A stretch of 64,000 nt of DNA from Corynebacterium doosanense CAU 212 = DSM 45436. Lineage in GTDB: Bacteria; Actinomycetota; Actinomycetes; Mycobacteriales; Mycobacteriaceae. Every line of letters starts with the position of its first letter. Position 1 is the first letter of the stretch. The position numbers and the translations under genes were made by a program. The stretch lies in the NCBI RefSeq assembly GCF_000767055.1, contig NZ_CP006764.1, forward strand, positions 1,798,001 through 1,862,000. Direction: 5' to 3'. Below the pieces are notes generated by a model. It made no database searches and was not told where the DNA came from. It saw nothing but the letters and a program-made list of their open reading frames with translations. This document shows, in pieces, positions 46,800-56,058 of this stretch.

Positions 46800-49331
46800 A
46801 TGCGCCGCCCGATCACCGCTACCTACCGCCTCCAGCTGAGGGGACCGCAAGCGGACCCGTCCGGCAGGGCCTTCGCTTTCTCCGACGCCGCCGAACAGGT
46901 CCCCTACCTCGCCTCCCTTGGCGTGAGCCACCTGTACCTCTCCCCCGTGCTCACGTCGATGCCCAACTCCAACCACAACTACGACGTCATCGACCCCACC
47001 GAGGTCAACCCCGAGCTCGGCGGCATCGACGGGCTGCGGGAGCTGGCAAAGACCGCGCACGACGCGGGCCTGGGCATCATCATCGACATCGTTCCCAACC
47101 ACATGAGCGTCGAGGATCCCCGACTCAACCCGTGGTTTTGGGATGTGCTGAAGAACGGCCAGGAGTCGGAGTTCGAGGGGTACTTCGACATCGACTGGCA
47201 CGCCGACAATGGCGCAGGCGGGAAACTGGGCATGCCCATCCTGGGCAACCCCGGCGACGAGGACAAACTCGAGCTCGTTCACGACGAGCTCCTCGACGAG
47301 ACCGTGATCGCGTACTTCGACAACTTCTTCCCCGTCGCCGACGGCACATGCTCGGGCCTGGACGACGACCCCGTCGCGGTCTACGACCGGCAGTCCTACC
47401 GCCTGATGTTCTGGCGCGACGGCGTCATCTCCTACCGGCGTTTCTTCTCGGTCAACACCCTGGCGGGCATCCGCCAGGAGGATCCCCTGGTGTTCGAGCA
47501 CACCCACCGCATCCTCCGCCAGCTCATCGCGGAGGACCTCATCGACGGGGTGCGCGTGGACCACCCGGACGGGCTCACCGATCCCTTCGCCTACCTCAAC
47601 CGCCTGCGGGAACTGGTCGGCCCGGACCGCTGGCTCATCGTGGAGAAGATCCTCGCGGACACCGAACCGCTGGATCCTCGCCTGTCCGTCGACGGCACCA
47701 CCGGCTACGACGCACTGCGTGAGTTCGACGGCGTGTTCATCTCCCGGGAGGCGGAGGACTCCCTGGGCATGCTGGCCCTGCAGCAGTCCGGCTCCACCTG
47801 GGACGAGGCCGCGTTCGAGGCCGCCGAGCAGCAGCTCAAGCGCGAGGTGGCGGAATCCGAGCTCGGAGCAGAGGTCGCCCGCCTCGCCCGCGCCATCCGC
47901 CGGGACAACTACTCCACCGCGGGCGCCGACGTCACCGAGCCCGAGCTCATCTCCACCATCGTGGAGCTCGTCGCAGCCATCCCCGTCTACCGCGCCGACT
48001 ACCTCTCCCTCTCACGCACGACCGCGACGGTGGTGGCCGACATGGCCAGGAAGTTCCCCTCGCGCCGCAACGCCCTGGACCTCATCTCCGCAGCGCTCAT
48101 CGAGGAGAAGGAGGCCAAGTCCCGCTTCGCCCAGGTGTGTGGCGCGGTCATGGCCAAGGGTGTGGAGGACACCACCTTCTACCGCGCCTCCCGCCTCATC
48201 GCGCTGCAGGAGGTCGGCGGCGCCCCGGGCCGCTTCGGGGTCTCCTCCGCCGAGTTCCACCTCAACCAGCAGGAACGCGCGACGCTGTGGCCCAACTCCA
48301 TGACCACCCTGTCCACCCACGACACCAAACGCAGCGAGGACGTGCGCTCGCGCATCATCGCCCTGTCCGAGGTCCCCAGCGACTTCGGCGAACTGGTCCG
48401 CCGGGTGACGGCGCAGGTCCCGGCGCCCGACCCCGCCGCGGGCCACTTCCTTTTCCAGAACCTGCTGGGCATCTGGCCTGTCGACGGCGAGATCACCGAC
48501 TCGCTGCGCGAGCGCTTCCACGACTACGCGGAAAAGGCCATCCGCGAGGCCGGCACGAAGACCACCTGGACGGACCAGGATTCGCAGTTCGAGCAGGCCA
48601 TCCACGACTGGATCGACGCGCTGCTCGACGGCCCCGTCGCCTCCCCCATCACCCGCTTCATCCAGCCCATCGCCGCAGCAGCCACCCAGATCTCCCTGGG
48701 ACGCAAACTCCTGCAGCTCGTCGGCGCGGGCATCCCGGACATCTACCAGGGCCAGGAGTACTTCGACGACTCCCTGGTCGATCCCGACAACCGGCGTTTC
48801 GTCGACTACACGGCGCGCCAGCAGTCCCTCGCCCATCTGGACGGCGGACTCGACTGGGCTGAACTGGCCGCGGAGGAGCGCACGGAGGCGGGCGCGGGTG
48901 AGCTGTTCGGCTACCCGCACCTGGAAAAACACGCGAACTGGGCCCTGCAGCACGTCACCCACCAAGCGCTGCGGGTGCGCCGGGCCGTGCCGTCGCTGTT
49001 CGCCGGCGGCTCCTATCACGCGGTCTTCGCGCAGGGGCCGCAGAGCGGTCACGTGGTGGGCATCGCCCGCGGGCCGCAGGACACCCGGAGTGCGGAGCAG
49101 ATCGGGGTCATCGCCGTGGCCACGCGTCGCCCGATGGTGCTCGGTGCACGCGGCGGGTGGGACGACACCACCCTGAACTTCCCCGAGGGTGAATGGCTGG
49201 ACCTGCTCACCGGGCGTCGATTCGAAGGCACCGCCCCGGTCAGCGAGGTCTTTGAGCTCTTCCCCTGCGCCCTGCTCATCGCCTCCCGGCTGGAGCAGGT
49301 CGTCGCCTTCGATCCGATGACGGCAAGCTAA
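46800..49331 (+). CDS. treY: Maltooligosyl trehalose synthase
   Basis: Rearranges the reducing end of maltodextrins to a trehalosyl unit (first step of the TreY/TreZ route). The 843-residue GH13_26 enzyme starts RRPITATYRLQLRGPQADPSG and shows SHLYLSPVLTSMPNSNHNYDV, IIIDIVPNHMSVEDP, DGVRVDHPDGLTDP with the nucleophile Asp, IVEKILAD with the acid/base Glu and TTLSTHDTKRSEDVR. ATG 46800 gives the family length; a long upstream frame overlapping the preceding gene is spurious. Confidence 0.96.
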   Translation: MRRPITATYRLQLRGPQADPSGRAFAFSDAAEQVPYLASLGVSHLYLSPVLTSMPNSNHNYDVIDPTEVNPELGGIDGLRELAKTAHDAGLGIIIDIVPNHMSVEDPRLNPWFWDVLKNGQESEFEGYFDIDWHADNGAGGKLGMPILGNPGDEDKLELVHDELLDETVIAYFDNFFPVADGTCSGLDDDPVAVYDRQSYRLMFWRDGVISYRRFFSVNTLAGIRQEDPLVFEHTHRILRQLIAEDLIDGVRVDHPDGLTDPFAYLNRLRELVGPDRWLIVEKILADTEPLDPRLSVDGTTGYDALREFDGVFISREAEDSLGMLALQQSGSTWDEAAFEAAEQQLKREVAESELGAEVARLARAIRRDNYSTAGADVTEPELISTIVELVAAIPVYRADYLSLSRTTATVVADMARKFPSRRNALDLISAALIEEKEAKSRFAQVCGAVMAKGVEDTTFYRASRLIALQEVGGAPGRFGVSSAEFHLNQQERATLWPNSMTTLSTHDTKRSEDVRSRIIALSEVPSDFGELVRRVTAQVPAPDPAAGHFLFQNLLGIWPVDGEITDSLRERFHDYAEKAIREAGTKTTWTDQDSQFEQAIHDWIDALLDGPVASPITRFIQPIAAAATQISLGRKLLQLVGAGIPDIYQGQEYFDDSLVDPDNRRFVDYTARQQSLAHLDGGLDWAELAAEERTEAGAGELFGYPHLEKHANWALQHVTHQALRVRRAVPSLFAGGSYHAVFAQGPQSGHVVGIARGPQDTRSAEQIGVIAVATRRPMVLGARGGWDDTTLNFPEGEWLDLLTGRRFEGTAPVSEVFELFPCALLIASRLEQVVAFDPMTAS

Positions 49332-49341
49332 CCTCTCTTCA

Positions 49342-50334
49342 ATGACCGACAACACCATCAGCCTGCTGGGCACGCGGTATCACGAGTGGGTGCGTGCCCA
49401 TCCCGGTGCGGCGGAGGACTTCGAGGGCGAGATCGAGGATCTGCTGTCGGACGCGGGTGTGACCTTCGACCGCGTGAGCGCGCGGGTGAAGTCCTGGCCC
49501 TCGCTCAAGGCCAAGGCCCGGCGACGCACTGGCAAGGAGCTCGACTACCCCAACCCGTGGGAGGACATCCACGACCTCATCGGCGTGCGGGTCAATGTCT
49601 TCCACTCCACCGAGATCCCCCTCGCCCTGGAGGTGCTCTCGGAGGCCTTCACGGTGATCCGCTCGGTGGACAAGGCGGCGGAGACCCGCGTGGCCGGCGG
49701 CTTCGGCTACGGCTCACACCACCTCGTCCTCGAGGTGCCGGAGTCGTCCACGGATCTGGCGCACTACGTCGGCCAACACTTCGAGGTGCAGGTGCGCACC
49801 GTGCTCCAGCACGCCTGGGCGGAGTTCGAGCACGACATCCGCTACAAGCAGGGCACCGACGAGCTCGACCCGCAGGTCGACCGGGCCTTCACCCTGGCCG
49901 CGGGTCTCATCGAGCTGGCTGACCAGCAGTTCGACCAGATCGCCGCCCTGCGCGCGCCAGACAAGGGGACCAACCCCATCGACGTCGAGCTCTCCGCGGA
50001 AACGCTGCCGGGCATCCTCGCCATGCTCCTGGCCAACCGTTTCCCCCGTTCACGCTCGGAGCACTACCGCTGGCTGGAGGAGCTGCTGACCAACAACGGC
50101 GTCACCACCGTCTCCGAGCTGGCCAGTCTGCTGTCGGTCAAGGACATCGAGACGGTGTCGGAGGCTATGCGTTACCGCTTCCCGCCGGGCCAGGTCAGAC
50201 TCATCGACGACCTGCTACTCCTACGCTTCGGTGACCAGCACATCGAGCGCACGGGCACGACGGGAAACCGCGCGGATCAGCGTCCGCGCCGGCTGCGGGC
50301 GCGTCTGAAGTCGATTCGTTCGCGGGGGCAGTAG
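49342..50334 (+). CDS. Small alarmone synthetase, RelA/SpoT-domain protein
   Basis: Makes (p)ppGpp-type alarmones from GTP or GDP and ATP. The 330-residue protein has only the synthetase domain: YPNPWEDIHDLIGVRVNVF near residue 70, FGYGSHHLVLEV near 115, and HFEVQVRTVLQHAWAEFEHDIRYKQ near 155, with the conserved Glu-x-Gln-x-Arg-Thr. No HD hydrolase or TGS/ACT domains. A C-terminal helical extension with a basic end follows. Resembles the RelS-type synthetase of C. glutamicum, also near treY. Confidence 0.85.
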   Translation: MTDNTISLLGTRYHEWVRAHPGAAEDFEGEIEDLLSDAGVTFDRVSARVKSWPSLKAKARRRTGKELDYPNPWEDIHDLIGVRVNVFHSTEIPLALEVLSEAFTVIRSVDKAAETRVAGGFGYGSHHLVLEVPESSTDLAHYVGQHFEVQVRTVLQHAWAEFEHDIRYKQGTDELDPQVDRAFTLAAGLIELADQQFDQIAALRAPDKGTNPIDVELSAETLPGILAMLLANRFPRSRSEHYRWLEELLTNNGVTTVSELASLLSVKDIETVSEAMRYRFPPGQVRLIDDLLLLRFGDQHIERTGTTGNRADQRPRRLRARLKSIRSRGQ

Positions 50335-50366
50335 GGCCGGGCAGGGGGGCGTCGAGAAGCCTTCCT

Positions 50367-50744
50367 CTAGAGACCCCTGAGCCGGTCCATCTCGCGGCGG
50401 TCCTTCTTCGTGGGCCGGCCGGTACCGCGGTCGCGCTGCGGGATCGACGCCAGGATCTCCTTCGGCGGGGGCGGCGGCGCGTGATCGATGTAGCAGGTGC
50501 GCGCGATGGGAGCGCCGGCGCGTTTGCGCAGCGTCGCCAGCACCTCCAGGTCGTGCTCGCGGTGGTCCTTCCACACCCGCACGCGGTCGCCCGGGACCAC
50601 CTGCTGGGCAGGTTTGGTGGCGACGCCGTTGAGTTTGACGTGCCCGGCGCGGACGGCGTCGGCGGCCTCGGAGCGGGTCTTGAACAAACGCACCGCCCAC
50701 ACCCACGCGTCGATGCGGACGGGGTTGCCGTCAGGCTGAGTCAA
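50367..50744 (-). CDS. S4-domain RNA-binding protein, Hsp15-like
   Basis: A 125-residue protein with the S4 fold at residues 10-75 (RIDAWVWAVRLFKTRSEAADAVRAGHVKLNG, then GDRVRVW) and a basic C-terminal tail (RPTKKDRREMDRLRGL). Related E. coli Hsp15 rescues stalled 50S subunits. The start appears to be TTG abutting the upstream gene's stop codon; no in-frame ATG or GTG precedes the S4 domain. Confidence 0.85.
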   Translation of the reverse strand: MTQPDGNPVRIDAWVWAVRLFKTRSEAADAVRAGHVKLNGVATKPAQQVVPGDRVRVWKDHREHDLEVLATLRKRAGAPIARTCYIDHAPPPPPKEILASIPQRDRGTGRPTKKDRREMDRLRGL

Positions 50745-50975
50745 TTACTGGCCGTCCCGGTGGTTGATGATCTGGTTGACCTTGTAGGCGTTGTATGCAC
50801 CGCCAACCACGGCGATGACCATGCCCAGGATCAGCCAGATGTTGGTGAAGAGGAACGCCAGGGCCACGCCGCCGACGACACCGCCGGCGACGGAGACCAC
50901 ACCGTTGCGGGTGTACTTGCGCACCTGGTCTTTGCGGTGCTGGATGGGGTTGTTCGGGCGGGGCTGAAGCGTCAT
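50745..50975 (-). CDS. Small membrane protein, 76 residues
   Basis: A basic N-terminus (QHRKDQVRKYTRNG) is followed by a hydrophobic stretch of about 40 residues that could form two helices (VVSVAGGVVGGVALAFLF and WLILGMVIAVVGGAYNA). Family not recognised. It abuts the S4 gene start and lies 10 bp after the IMPACT-family gene, so the three form an operon. Confidence 0.65.
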   Translation of the reverse strand: MTLQPRPNNPIQHRKDQVRKYTRNGVVSVAGGVVGGVALAFLFTNIWLILGMVIAVVGGAYNAYKVNQIINHRDGQ

Positions 50976-50985
50976 GTATGCGATT

Positions 50986-51624
50986 CTAGCTTTCAATCCA
51001 GGTCGTGCCGATTTCCCGGGGTTCCACCTGACCCTGGGTGAGGGAGGCCAGGGTGTCGCACAGGCTCCCGAAACCGCCCGGCTCCACCGCAAGGGTGTAA
51101 CCGGCCGTCTCCCCGTAGGCGACGTCGGTGATCTCCACGCCCCGGTCGCGTAGCTCCGACTCGAGCCTGCCCGCCTCGGCGTGGGCGAGGTCGACGCGGT
51201 AGAGTTCGCTCAGGCTGCGCCGGGCGCGGGGAATCTCCGGCAGCAGCTGCCCCACGGATTCGGAGTAGGCGTGCACCAGTCCCCCGGCGCCGAGTTTGAT
51301 GCCGCCGAAGTACCGGGTCACCACCACGGCGATGTTCAGCAGGCCGGAACCCTTGAGCTGCTCCAGCATCGGCCGGCCGGCGGTCCCGGAGGGTTCACCG
51401 TCGTCGGAGGAACGTTCCACGGGCAGGACGTCGTCGATAAGCACGATGAACGCGGAGCAGTGGTGGCGCGCGTCGGGGTAGGTGGTCCTGACCTCGTCGA
51501 TGAACGCACGCGCCTGCGTCTCGTCCATGACGCGGCGGGCGGTGGCGATGAAGCGGGAGCGTTTGACTTCCCATTCGCGGGTGAAGTCACGCCCCGGCTC
51601 GGGCAGCAGGTAGGTGGTTTCCAT
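50986..51624 (-). CDS. YigZ/IMPACT family protein
   Basis: A 212-residue UPF0029/IMPACT protein. Motifs are KRSRFIATARRVMDE, DARHHCSAFIV, DDGEPSGTAGRPMLEQLKGSGLLNIAVVVTRYFGGIKLG near residues 75-110 (the family signature, interrupted here only by reporting length), and AGGLVHAYSESV. Implicated in translation-linked stress in other organisms; role here unknown. First gene of a three-gene minus-strand operon, divergent from treZ. Confidence 0.88.
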   Translation of the reverse strand: METTYLLPEPGRDFTREWEVKRSRFIATARRVMDETQARAFIDEVRTTYPDARHHCSAFIVLIDDVLPVERSSDDGEPSGTAGRPMLEQLKGSGLLNIAVVVTRYFGGIKLGAGGLVHAYSESVGQLLPEIPRARRSLSELYRVDLAHAEAGRLESELRDRGVEITDVAYGETAGYTLAVEPGGFGSLCDTLASLTQGQVEPREIGTTWIES

Positions 51625-51687
51625 GGCAATCTCCCCAGAGACTACTCGCGGTGCATGCCCGGACTTTTATCTCTAGCCTGGGTGCAC

Positions 51688-53409
51688 ATGAACTCTTTCT
51701 CGGTCTGGGCCCCGCTCGCCAAGGATGTTCGCCTCCGTATCGGCGAGCAGATCCACGACATGCACACCGTCGGCGGCAACTGGTGGGAGGCCACCGTCGC
51801 CCCGGAACCCGGGATGCGTTACGGGTATGAATTGTGTGTCGACGACGAGTGGTCCACCACCTACCCCGACCCCCGGACCCGCTCGCAGCCGGACGGGATC
51901 CACGGGCTGTCCGAGGTGGTCGCCGAGGATTTCGACTGGTCGGACCACAACTGGTCCGGCCGCTCACTCGCCGGCATGGTGCTCTACGAGATGCACGTGG
52001 GCACCTTCACCGCTGGGGGCACCTTCGACTCGGCCATCGAGCAGCTCGACTACCTCGCGGACCTCGGTGTCAACGCGGTCGAGGTCATGCCGATCCAGCC
52101 CTTCGGCGGCACCCGCAACTGGGGGTACGACAGCGTCGACTGGTACGCCGTGCACGAGGCCTACGGCGGGCCCGAGGGTTTCAAACGATTTGTCGACGCC
52201 GCGCACGCCCGCGGCCTGGCCGTGGTGCTCGACGTGGTCTACAACCACTTCGGCCCCGACGGCAACTACCTGGGCGCGTTCGGCCCGTACACCACCGGCG
52301 GCGCGACCGAATGGGGTGACGTGGTGAACTTCTCCGGGGAGAACTCCGACGAGGTGCGCGACTACGCCCTCGGTGCCGTGCGCCAGTGGCTGGACGAGTT
52401 CCACGTGGACGGATTGCGTCTCGACGCGGTGCACTCCTTCGACGACCGCCGCGCCTTCTCCATCATGGAGGACTTCCAGACCGTCGCCGACGAGCTCACC
52501 GCCACCGACGGTCGCCCCCGCTCCCTCATCGCGGAGTCCGATCTCAACGACCCGCGCCTGATCACCGAGAAGGCCGCGGGCGGTTACGGCCTGGCGGGCC
52601 AGTGGGTCGATGACATCCACCATGGCCTGCACACCCTGGTCTCGGGCGAGGACCACGCCTATTACTCGGATTACGCCTCCATGGAGGTCTTCGCGGAGAC
52701 GCTGCGTAAGGGCTGGTGGTTCACCGGAACCTACTCGTCCTTCCGCGGGCGCACCCACGGCCGCGCGCTGAACCTGGAGCGCACCCCGGCGTGGCGGCTG
52801 GTCACGTACACCACGACACACGACCAGACGGGAAACCGGGCGGCGGGCGACCGGCCGTCGATGAACCTCTCCCCCGAGCAGCAGGTGCTCAAGGCGGCCG
52901 TGGTGCTCTTCTCCCCCTTCACCCCGATGCTGTTCATGGGCGAGGAGTACGGCGCCACCACGCCGTTCCCCTTCTTCGTCTCGCACACCAACGAGGAGAT
53001 CATGACGGGCACCCGAGAGGGCCGCAAGCGTGAGTTTTCCCGCGCGGGTTGGCGGGAGGAGGACATCGCCGATCCCACCACGGCCGAGACCTTTGACTCG
53101 GCGAAGCTGCTGTGGGACTTCACCGATGAGCAGCTGCGTATTCACGAGGCTTATCGACGGATGATTGCCCTGCGCACGTCTCTGCGGCTGGCCAACCCTG
53201 ACCTGCGTCAGCTGCGTGTCGAGCACGGCGGCGAGGAGCACCGCTGGCTGGCCATGGGCTCCGGGGAGCACCTGCTGCTGGCGAATCTCTCGGCCGATCC
53301 GCAGACCGTGCCCTTCGGCGGCGAGGCGGTGTACTCCTTCAGCGACGTCACCGCCGGTACCGACGAGACCCGCTTGGGGCCGTGGGAGTTTGTGCTGGTC
53401 AGGCGCTAG
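51688..53409 (+). CDS. treZ: Malto-oligosyltrehalose trehalohydrolase
   Basis: Cuts trehalose from maltooligosyl-trehalose made by TreY. The 573-residue GH13_10 enzyme has an N-terminal CBM48-like part (FSVWAPLAKDVRLRIG), MVLYEMHVGTFTAGGTFD, LDVVYNHFGPDGNYL, DGLRLDAVHSFDDR with nucleophile Asp near residue 250, SLIAESDLNDP with Glu, and YTTTHDQTGNRAAGDR. ATG 51688 is used; a GTG two codons earlier is possible. Its stop overlaps the convergent ilvA stop by 4 bp. Confidence 0.95.
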   Translation: MNSFSVWAPLAKDVRLRIGEQIHDMHTVGGNWWEATVAPEPGMRYGYELCVDDEWSTTYPDPRTRSQPDGIHGLSEVVAEDFDWSDHNWSGRSLAGMVLYEMHVGTFTAGGTFDSAIEQLDYLADLGVNAVEVMPIQPFGGTRNWGYDSVDWYAVHEAYGGPEGFKRFVDAAHARGLAVVLDVVYNHFGPDGNYLGAFGPYTTGGATEWGDVVNFSGENSDEVRDYALGAVRQWLDEFHVDGLRLDAVHSFDDRRAFSIMEDFQTVADELTATDGRPRSLIAESDLNDPRLITEKAAGGYGLAGQWVDDIHHGLHTLVSGEDHAYYSDYASMEVFAETLRKGWWFTGTYSSFRGRTHGRALNLERTPAWRLVTYTTTHDQTGNRAAGDRPSMNLSPEQQVLKAAVVLFSPFTPMLFMGEEYGATTPFPFFVSHTNEEIMTGTREGRKREFSRAGWREEDIADPTTAETFDSAKLLWDFTDEQLRIHEAYRRMIALRTSLRLANPDLRQLRVEHGGEEHRWLAMGSGEHLLLANLSADPQTVPFGGEAVYSFSDVTAGTDETRLGPWEFVLVRR

Positions 53410-54686
53410 GTACTGACCAGGTACTCGTACTCCGGCGTGCCAGGGGCGATGTGTCGGCAGTCGATCCGCGACTGCGCCATGCGCTCCAGCAGGCTGTCGA
53501 ACTCCCCGGCGTTGCCCAGCTCGAGGCCGACGAGCGCGGCGCCGGTCTCCCGGTTGTTGCGCTTGAGATACTCGAAGAGTGTGATGTCGTCCTCCGGGCC
53601 GAGAATCTCCGTGAGGAAGCTGAGCAGCTGGCCGGGCTCCTGGGGGAAGTTGACGATGAAGTAGTGCTTCAGTCCGCGGTGCACCAGCGAGCGCTCCATG
53701 ATCTCGGCGTAGCGCAGGACGTCGTTGTTGCCCCCGGAGATGATGCAGGCCACGGTCGATCCGGCCGGGAGGTTGAGTTCGCGCAGGCCGGCAACCGACA
53801 GCGCGCCGGCGGGCTCGGCGATGATGCCCTCCGACTGGTAGAGGTCGAGCATCTCGGTGGCGACCGCGCCCTCGTCGGCGGCGACCGTGTGCAGGCGGCC
53901 TTTATTGGCTTCGATGATGTGGAAGTTCACCGCGCCGATGCGTTTGACGGCCGCCCCGTCGACGAAGGTGTCCACCTCCGGGAGGGTCACGGGGCCGTCG
54001 TTCTCCAGCGCGGCGTGCAACGAGGCCGCCCCGGAGGGTTCGACGCCGACGATGGCGGTGCGTGGTGCCATGTCCGCGAGGTAGCTGGCCACGCCGGCCA
54101 GCAGCCCGCCGCCGCCGACGGGCACGACAACGGTATCGAGGTTCTTGCCCAGCGCGGTGAGCTGGCTGAGGATCTCCGCGGCGATGGTGCCCTGGCCGAT
54201 GACGGTGTCCCGGGCGTCGAAGGGTTCGATGGACGTGGCGCCGCGGGCCTCGGCGTCAGCCCGCGCGGCCGCGGAGGCCTCATCGAAGTTGGCGCCGGTG
54301 ACCACGAGCTCGACCATGTCCCCGCCATGCACGGCGATGCGGTCGCGCTTCTGCTTCGGAGTCTTGGACGGGACAAAGATCTTGCCCGGGATTCCCATGG
54401 TCCGGCAGGCGTAGGCCACGCCCTGGGCGTGGTTGCCGGCGCTGGCGGCGACGATGCCCGCCGTGCGCTGGGCGTCCGAGAGGTTGGAGATGGCGTAGTA
54501 GGCGCCGCGGATCTTGTACGAGCGCACGTCCTGCAGGTCTTCCCGCTTGAGGTAGACGGAGTAACCCGTCTCCTCCGACAGCCGCGGGCAGTACTGCAGC
54601 GGGGTCGGATCGATGATCGAGGAGATACGTGCCTGCGCGGACTGGATATCGGAGGCGTGCACCGGCTCGAAAGAAACGTCACTCAT
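53406..54686 (-). CDS. ilvA: Threonine dehydratase (biosynthetic)
   Basis: Deaminates threonine to 2-oxobutyrate, first step of isoleucine synthesis. The 426-residue product shows the PLP lysine in VYLKREDLQDVRSYKIRGAYYA near residue 60, AASAGNHAQGVAY, VPVGGGGLLAGVASYLAD, and CIISGGNNDV. It carries a single C-terminal ACT-like regulatory half (FIVNFPQEPGQLLSFL), shorter than the E. coli enzyme but usual in corynebacteria. ATG 54686 is chosen over an upstream TTG. Confidence 0.95.
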   Translation of the reverse strand: MSDVSFEPVHASDIQSAQARISSIIDPTPLQYCPRLSEETGYSVYLKREDLQDVRSYKIRGAYYAISNLSDAQRTAGIVAASAGNHAQGVAYACRTMGIPGKIFVPSKTPKQKRDRIAVHGGDMVELVVTGANFDEASAAARADAEARGATSIEPFDARDTVIGQGTIAAEILSQLTALGKNLDTVVVPVGGGGLLAGVASYLADMAPRTAIVGVEPSGAASLHAALENDGPVTLPEVDTFVDGAAVKRIGAVNFHIIEANKGRLHTVAADEGAVATEMLDLYQSEGIIAEPAGALSVAGLRELNLPAGSTVACIISGGNNDVLRYAEIMERSLVHRGLKHYFIVNFPQEPGQLLSFLTEILGPEDDITLFEYLKRNNRETGAALVGLELGNAGEFDSLLERMAQSRIDCRHIAPGTPEYEYLVST

Positions 54687-54793
54687 GTCGGACAACCCTA
54701 GTCGCCCCCGCGGGAGGGCCGCGTATCGACGACCCCGGCAACCGATCCGGTGGGGGTCACCGGAAGGGCTGGGACGGGGCGTCGATAAGCAAC

Positions 54794-55996
54794 CTAGAAC
54801 AGTTCCCGGGTGGCGATCTCCGCACCCTGGACCAGGGACTCAAGCTTGGCCCAGGCGATCTGCTGGTTGAGGCGCCCGCCGAGGCCGCAGTCGGTCGAGG
54901 CGACGACGTTCTCCGGGCCGACCTGCTCGGCGAACTTGATGATGCGGTCCGCGACCAGGCGCGGGTGCTCGATGGCGTTGGTCGAGTGGGAGACCAGGCC
55001 CGGGTAGATCAGCGTTCCCGCAGGCAGGGTGCGGTTCTGCCAGACACGCCACTCATGGGCGTGGCGCGGCGAGGAACCCTCGAAGGAGAAGCCGCCGACC
55101 TTGGCCTCCAGAATGACATCGATGATGTCCTCGAAGGGGACGTCCGTGGAGTGCGGGCCGTGCCAGGAACCCCAGCAGATGTGCAGGCGGGTCTGCTCGC
55201 GCGGCAGGCCCTCGAGGGCGTCGTTGATGGCGTCGATGCGGATCTTCAGCCAGTCCTGAAAGTCGGCGACGGTGGGCTCGGGGTTGATCTGGTCCCAGGC
55301 CTCGGCGAGGTCCGGGGCGTCGAGCTGCACGGTGAAACCCGCGTCGGTGATGGCCTTGTACTCGTGCGACAGCGCGGAACCGCAGGCCCTGACCAGCTCG
55401 GTCTCGGTGTCGTAGTGCTCGTTCTTCAGTCGGGCGGCCGAACCCGGCGACAGCGCGGCGACGAAGGCGTCGGTGGCGCCGGCCTTGTCCATCGCGTTAC
55501 GCAGCAGCTTGGTGTCGGTCTCCACCTCGTCCTGGCCGATGTAGGTGACCTCGCCGGTGAACTTGGGGTTGCCCACCTTGGCGCGGCCGGTGAAGATGCC
55601 GGACTCGGGGTCGTTGTAGGCGTCGTCGAAGAGAACCCGGTCGCGGCGGTCCTTGAAGGAGGTGAGTGTGATGTTGCCCGGGGTGGAGCGGGCGATCTCC
55701 TCGGAGGCCCAGCGGTCCTCGTCGGTCATGGTGAGGCCGCCGAGTCGGGAGAAGGAGTAGTTCCACCAGGCGCCGTAGTCGATGGCGCCGGAGGTGATGT
55801 GGCCGTACTCGCCCTCGTTGATGATGTCGATGCCCAGGTCGACCTGACGCTTGACCACGTCGTCGACGGAGGTCTGCAGGATCTCGAAGAACTTCGCGTC
55901 GTCGATCGAGCCCTCGCTGCGCTGCTTGTTCGCCTCGATGAGTTCAGGCGTGCGCGGCAGGGAGCCGACGTGCGTGGTGCGGATCTTGTTGGTCAT
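54794..55996 (-). CDS. MetE-C-terminal-like cobalamin-independent methyltransferase
   Basis: A 400-residue zinc-dependent methyltransferase related to the C-terminal half of MetE and to epoxyalkane:CoM transferases. It starts with TTHVGSLPRTPELIEA and shows the zinc ligands in LHICWGSWHG (His and Cys), FSFEGSSPRHAHEW (Glu) and STDCGLGGR (Cys). It lacks the N-terminal MetE barrel, so it may use a donor other than polyglutamyl methyl-tetrahydrofolate. A perfect McbR-type box lies 27 bp upstream, placing it in the methionine/sulfur regulon. Exact substrate unknown. Confidence 0.85.
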   Translation of the reverse strand: MTNKIRTTHVGSLPRTPELIEANKQRSEGSIDDAKFFEILQTSVDDVVKRQVDLGIDIINEGEYGHITSGAIDYGAWWNYSFSRLGGLTMTDEDRWASEEIARSTPGNITLTSFKDRRDRVLFDDAYNDPESGIFTGRAKVGNPKFTGEVTYIGQDEVETDTKLLRNAMDKAGATDAFVAALSPGSAARLKNEHYDTETELVRACGSALSHEYKAITDAGFTVQLDAPDLAEAWDQINPEPTVADFQDWLKIRIDAINDALEGLPREQTRLHICWGSWHGPHSTDVPFEDIIDVILEAKVGGFSFEGSSPRHAHEWRVWQNRTLPAGTLIYPGLVSHSTNAIEHPRLVADRIIKFAEQVGPENVVASTDCGLGGRLNQQIAWAKLESLVQGAEIATRELF

Positions 55997-56022
55997 GGAT
56001 CTCCTTGTCGGGACGTCTGGAA

Positions 56023-56038
56023 TAGACTGTGCGGTCTA
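56023..56038. promoter_or_regulatory. McbR operator upstream of the MetE-like gene
   Basis: TAGACTGTGCGGTCTA matches the McbR consensus TAGAC-N6-GTCTA at all fixed positions. McbR represses methionine and cysteine genes in C. glutamicum. The site is 27 bp from the MetE-like ATG and 20 bp past the end of the GNAT gene. Confidence 0.88.
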
Positions 56039-56058
56039 CTGTATCAAGTCCGAGGGGT

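Noticed and set aside
54747..54763. Hairpin CCGGTG/CACCGG between ilvA and the MetE-like gene as terminator
   Set aside because: Only 6 bp of stem and no T run on either strand.
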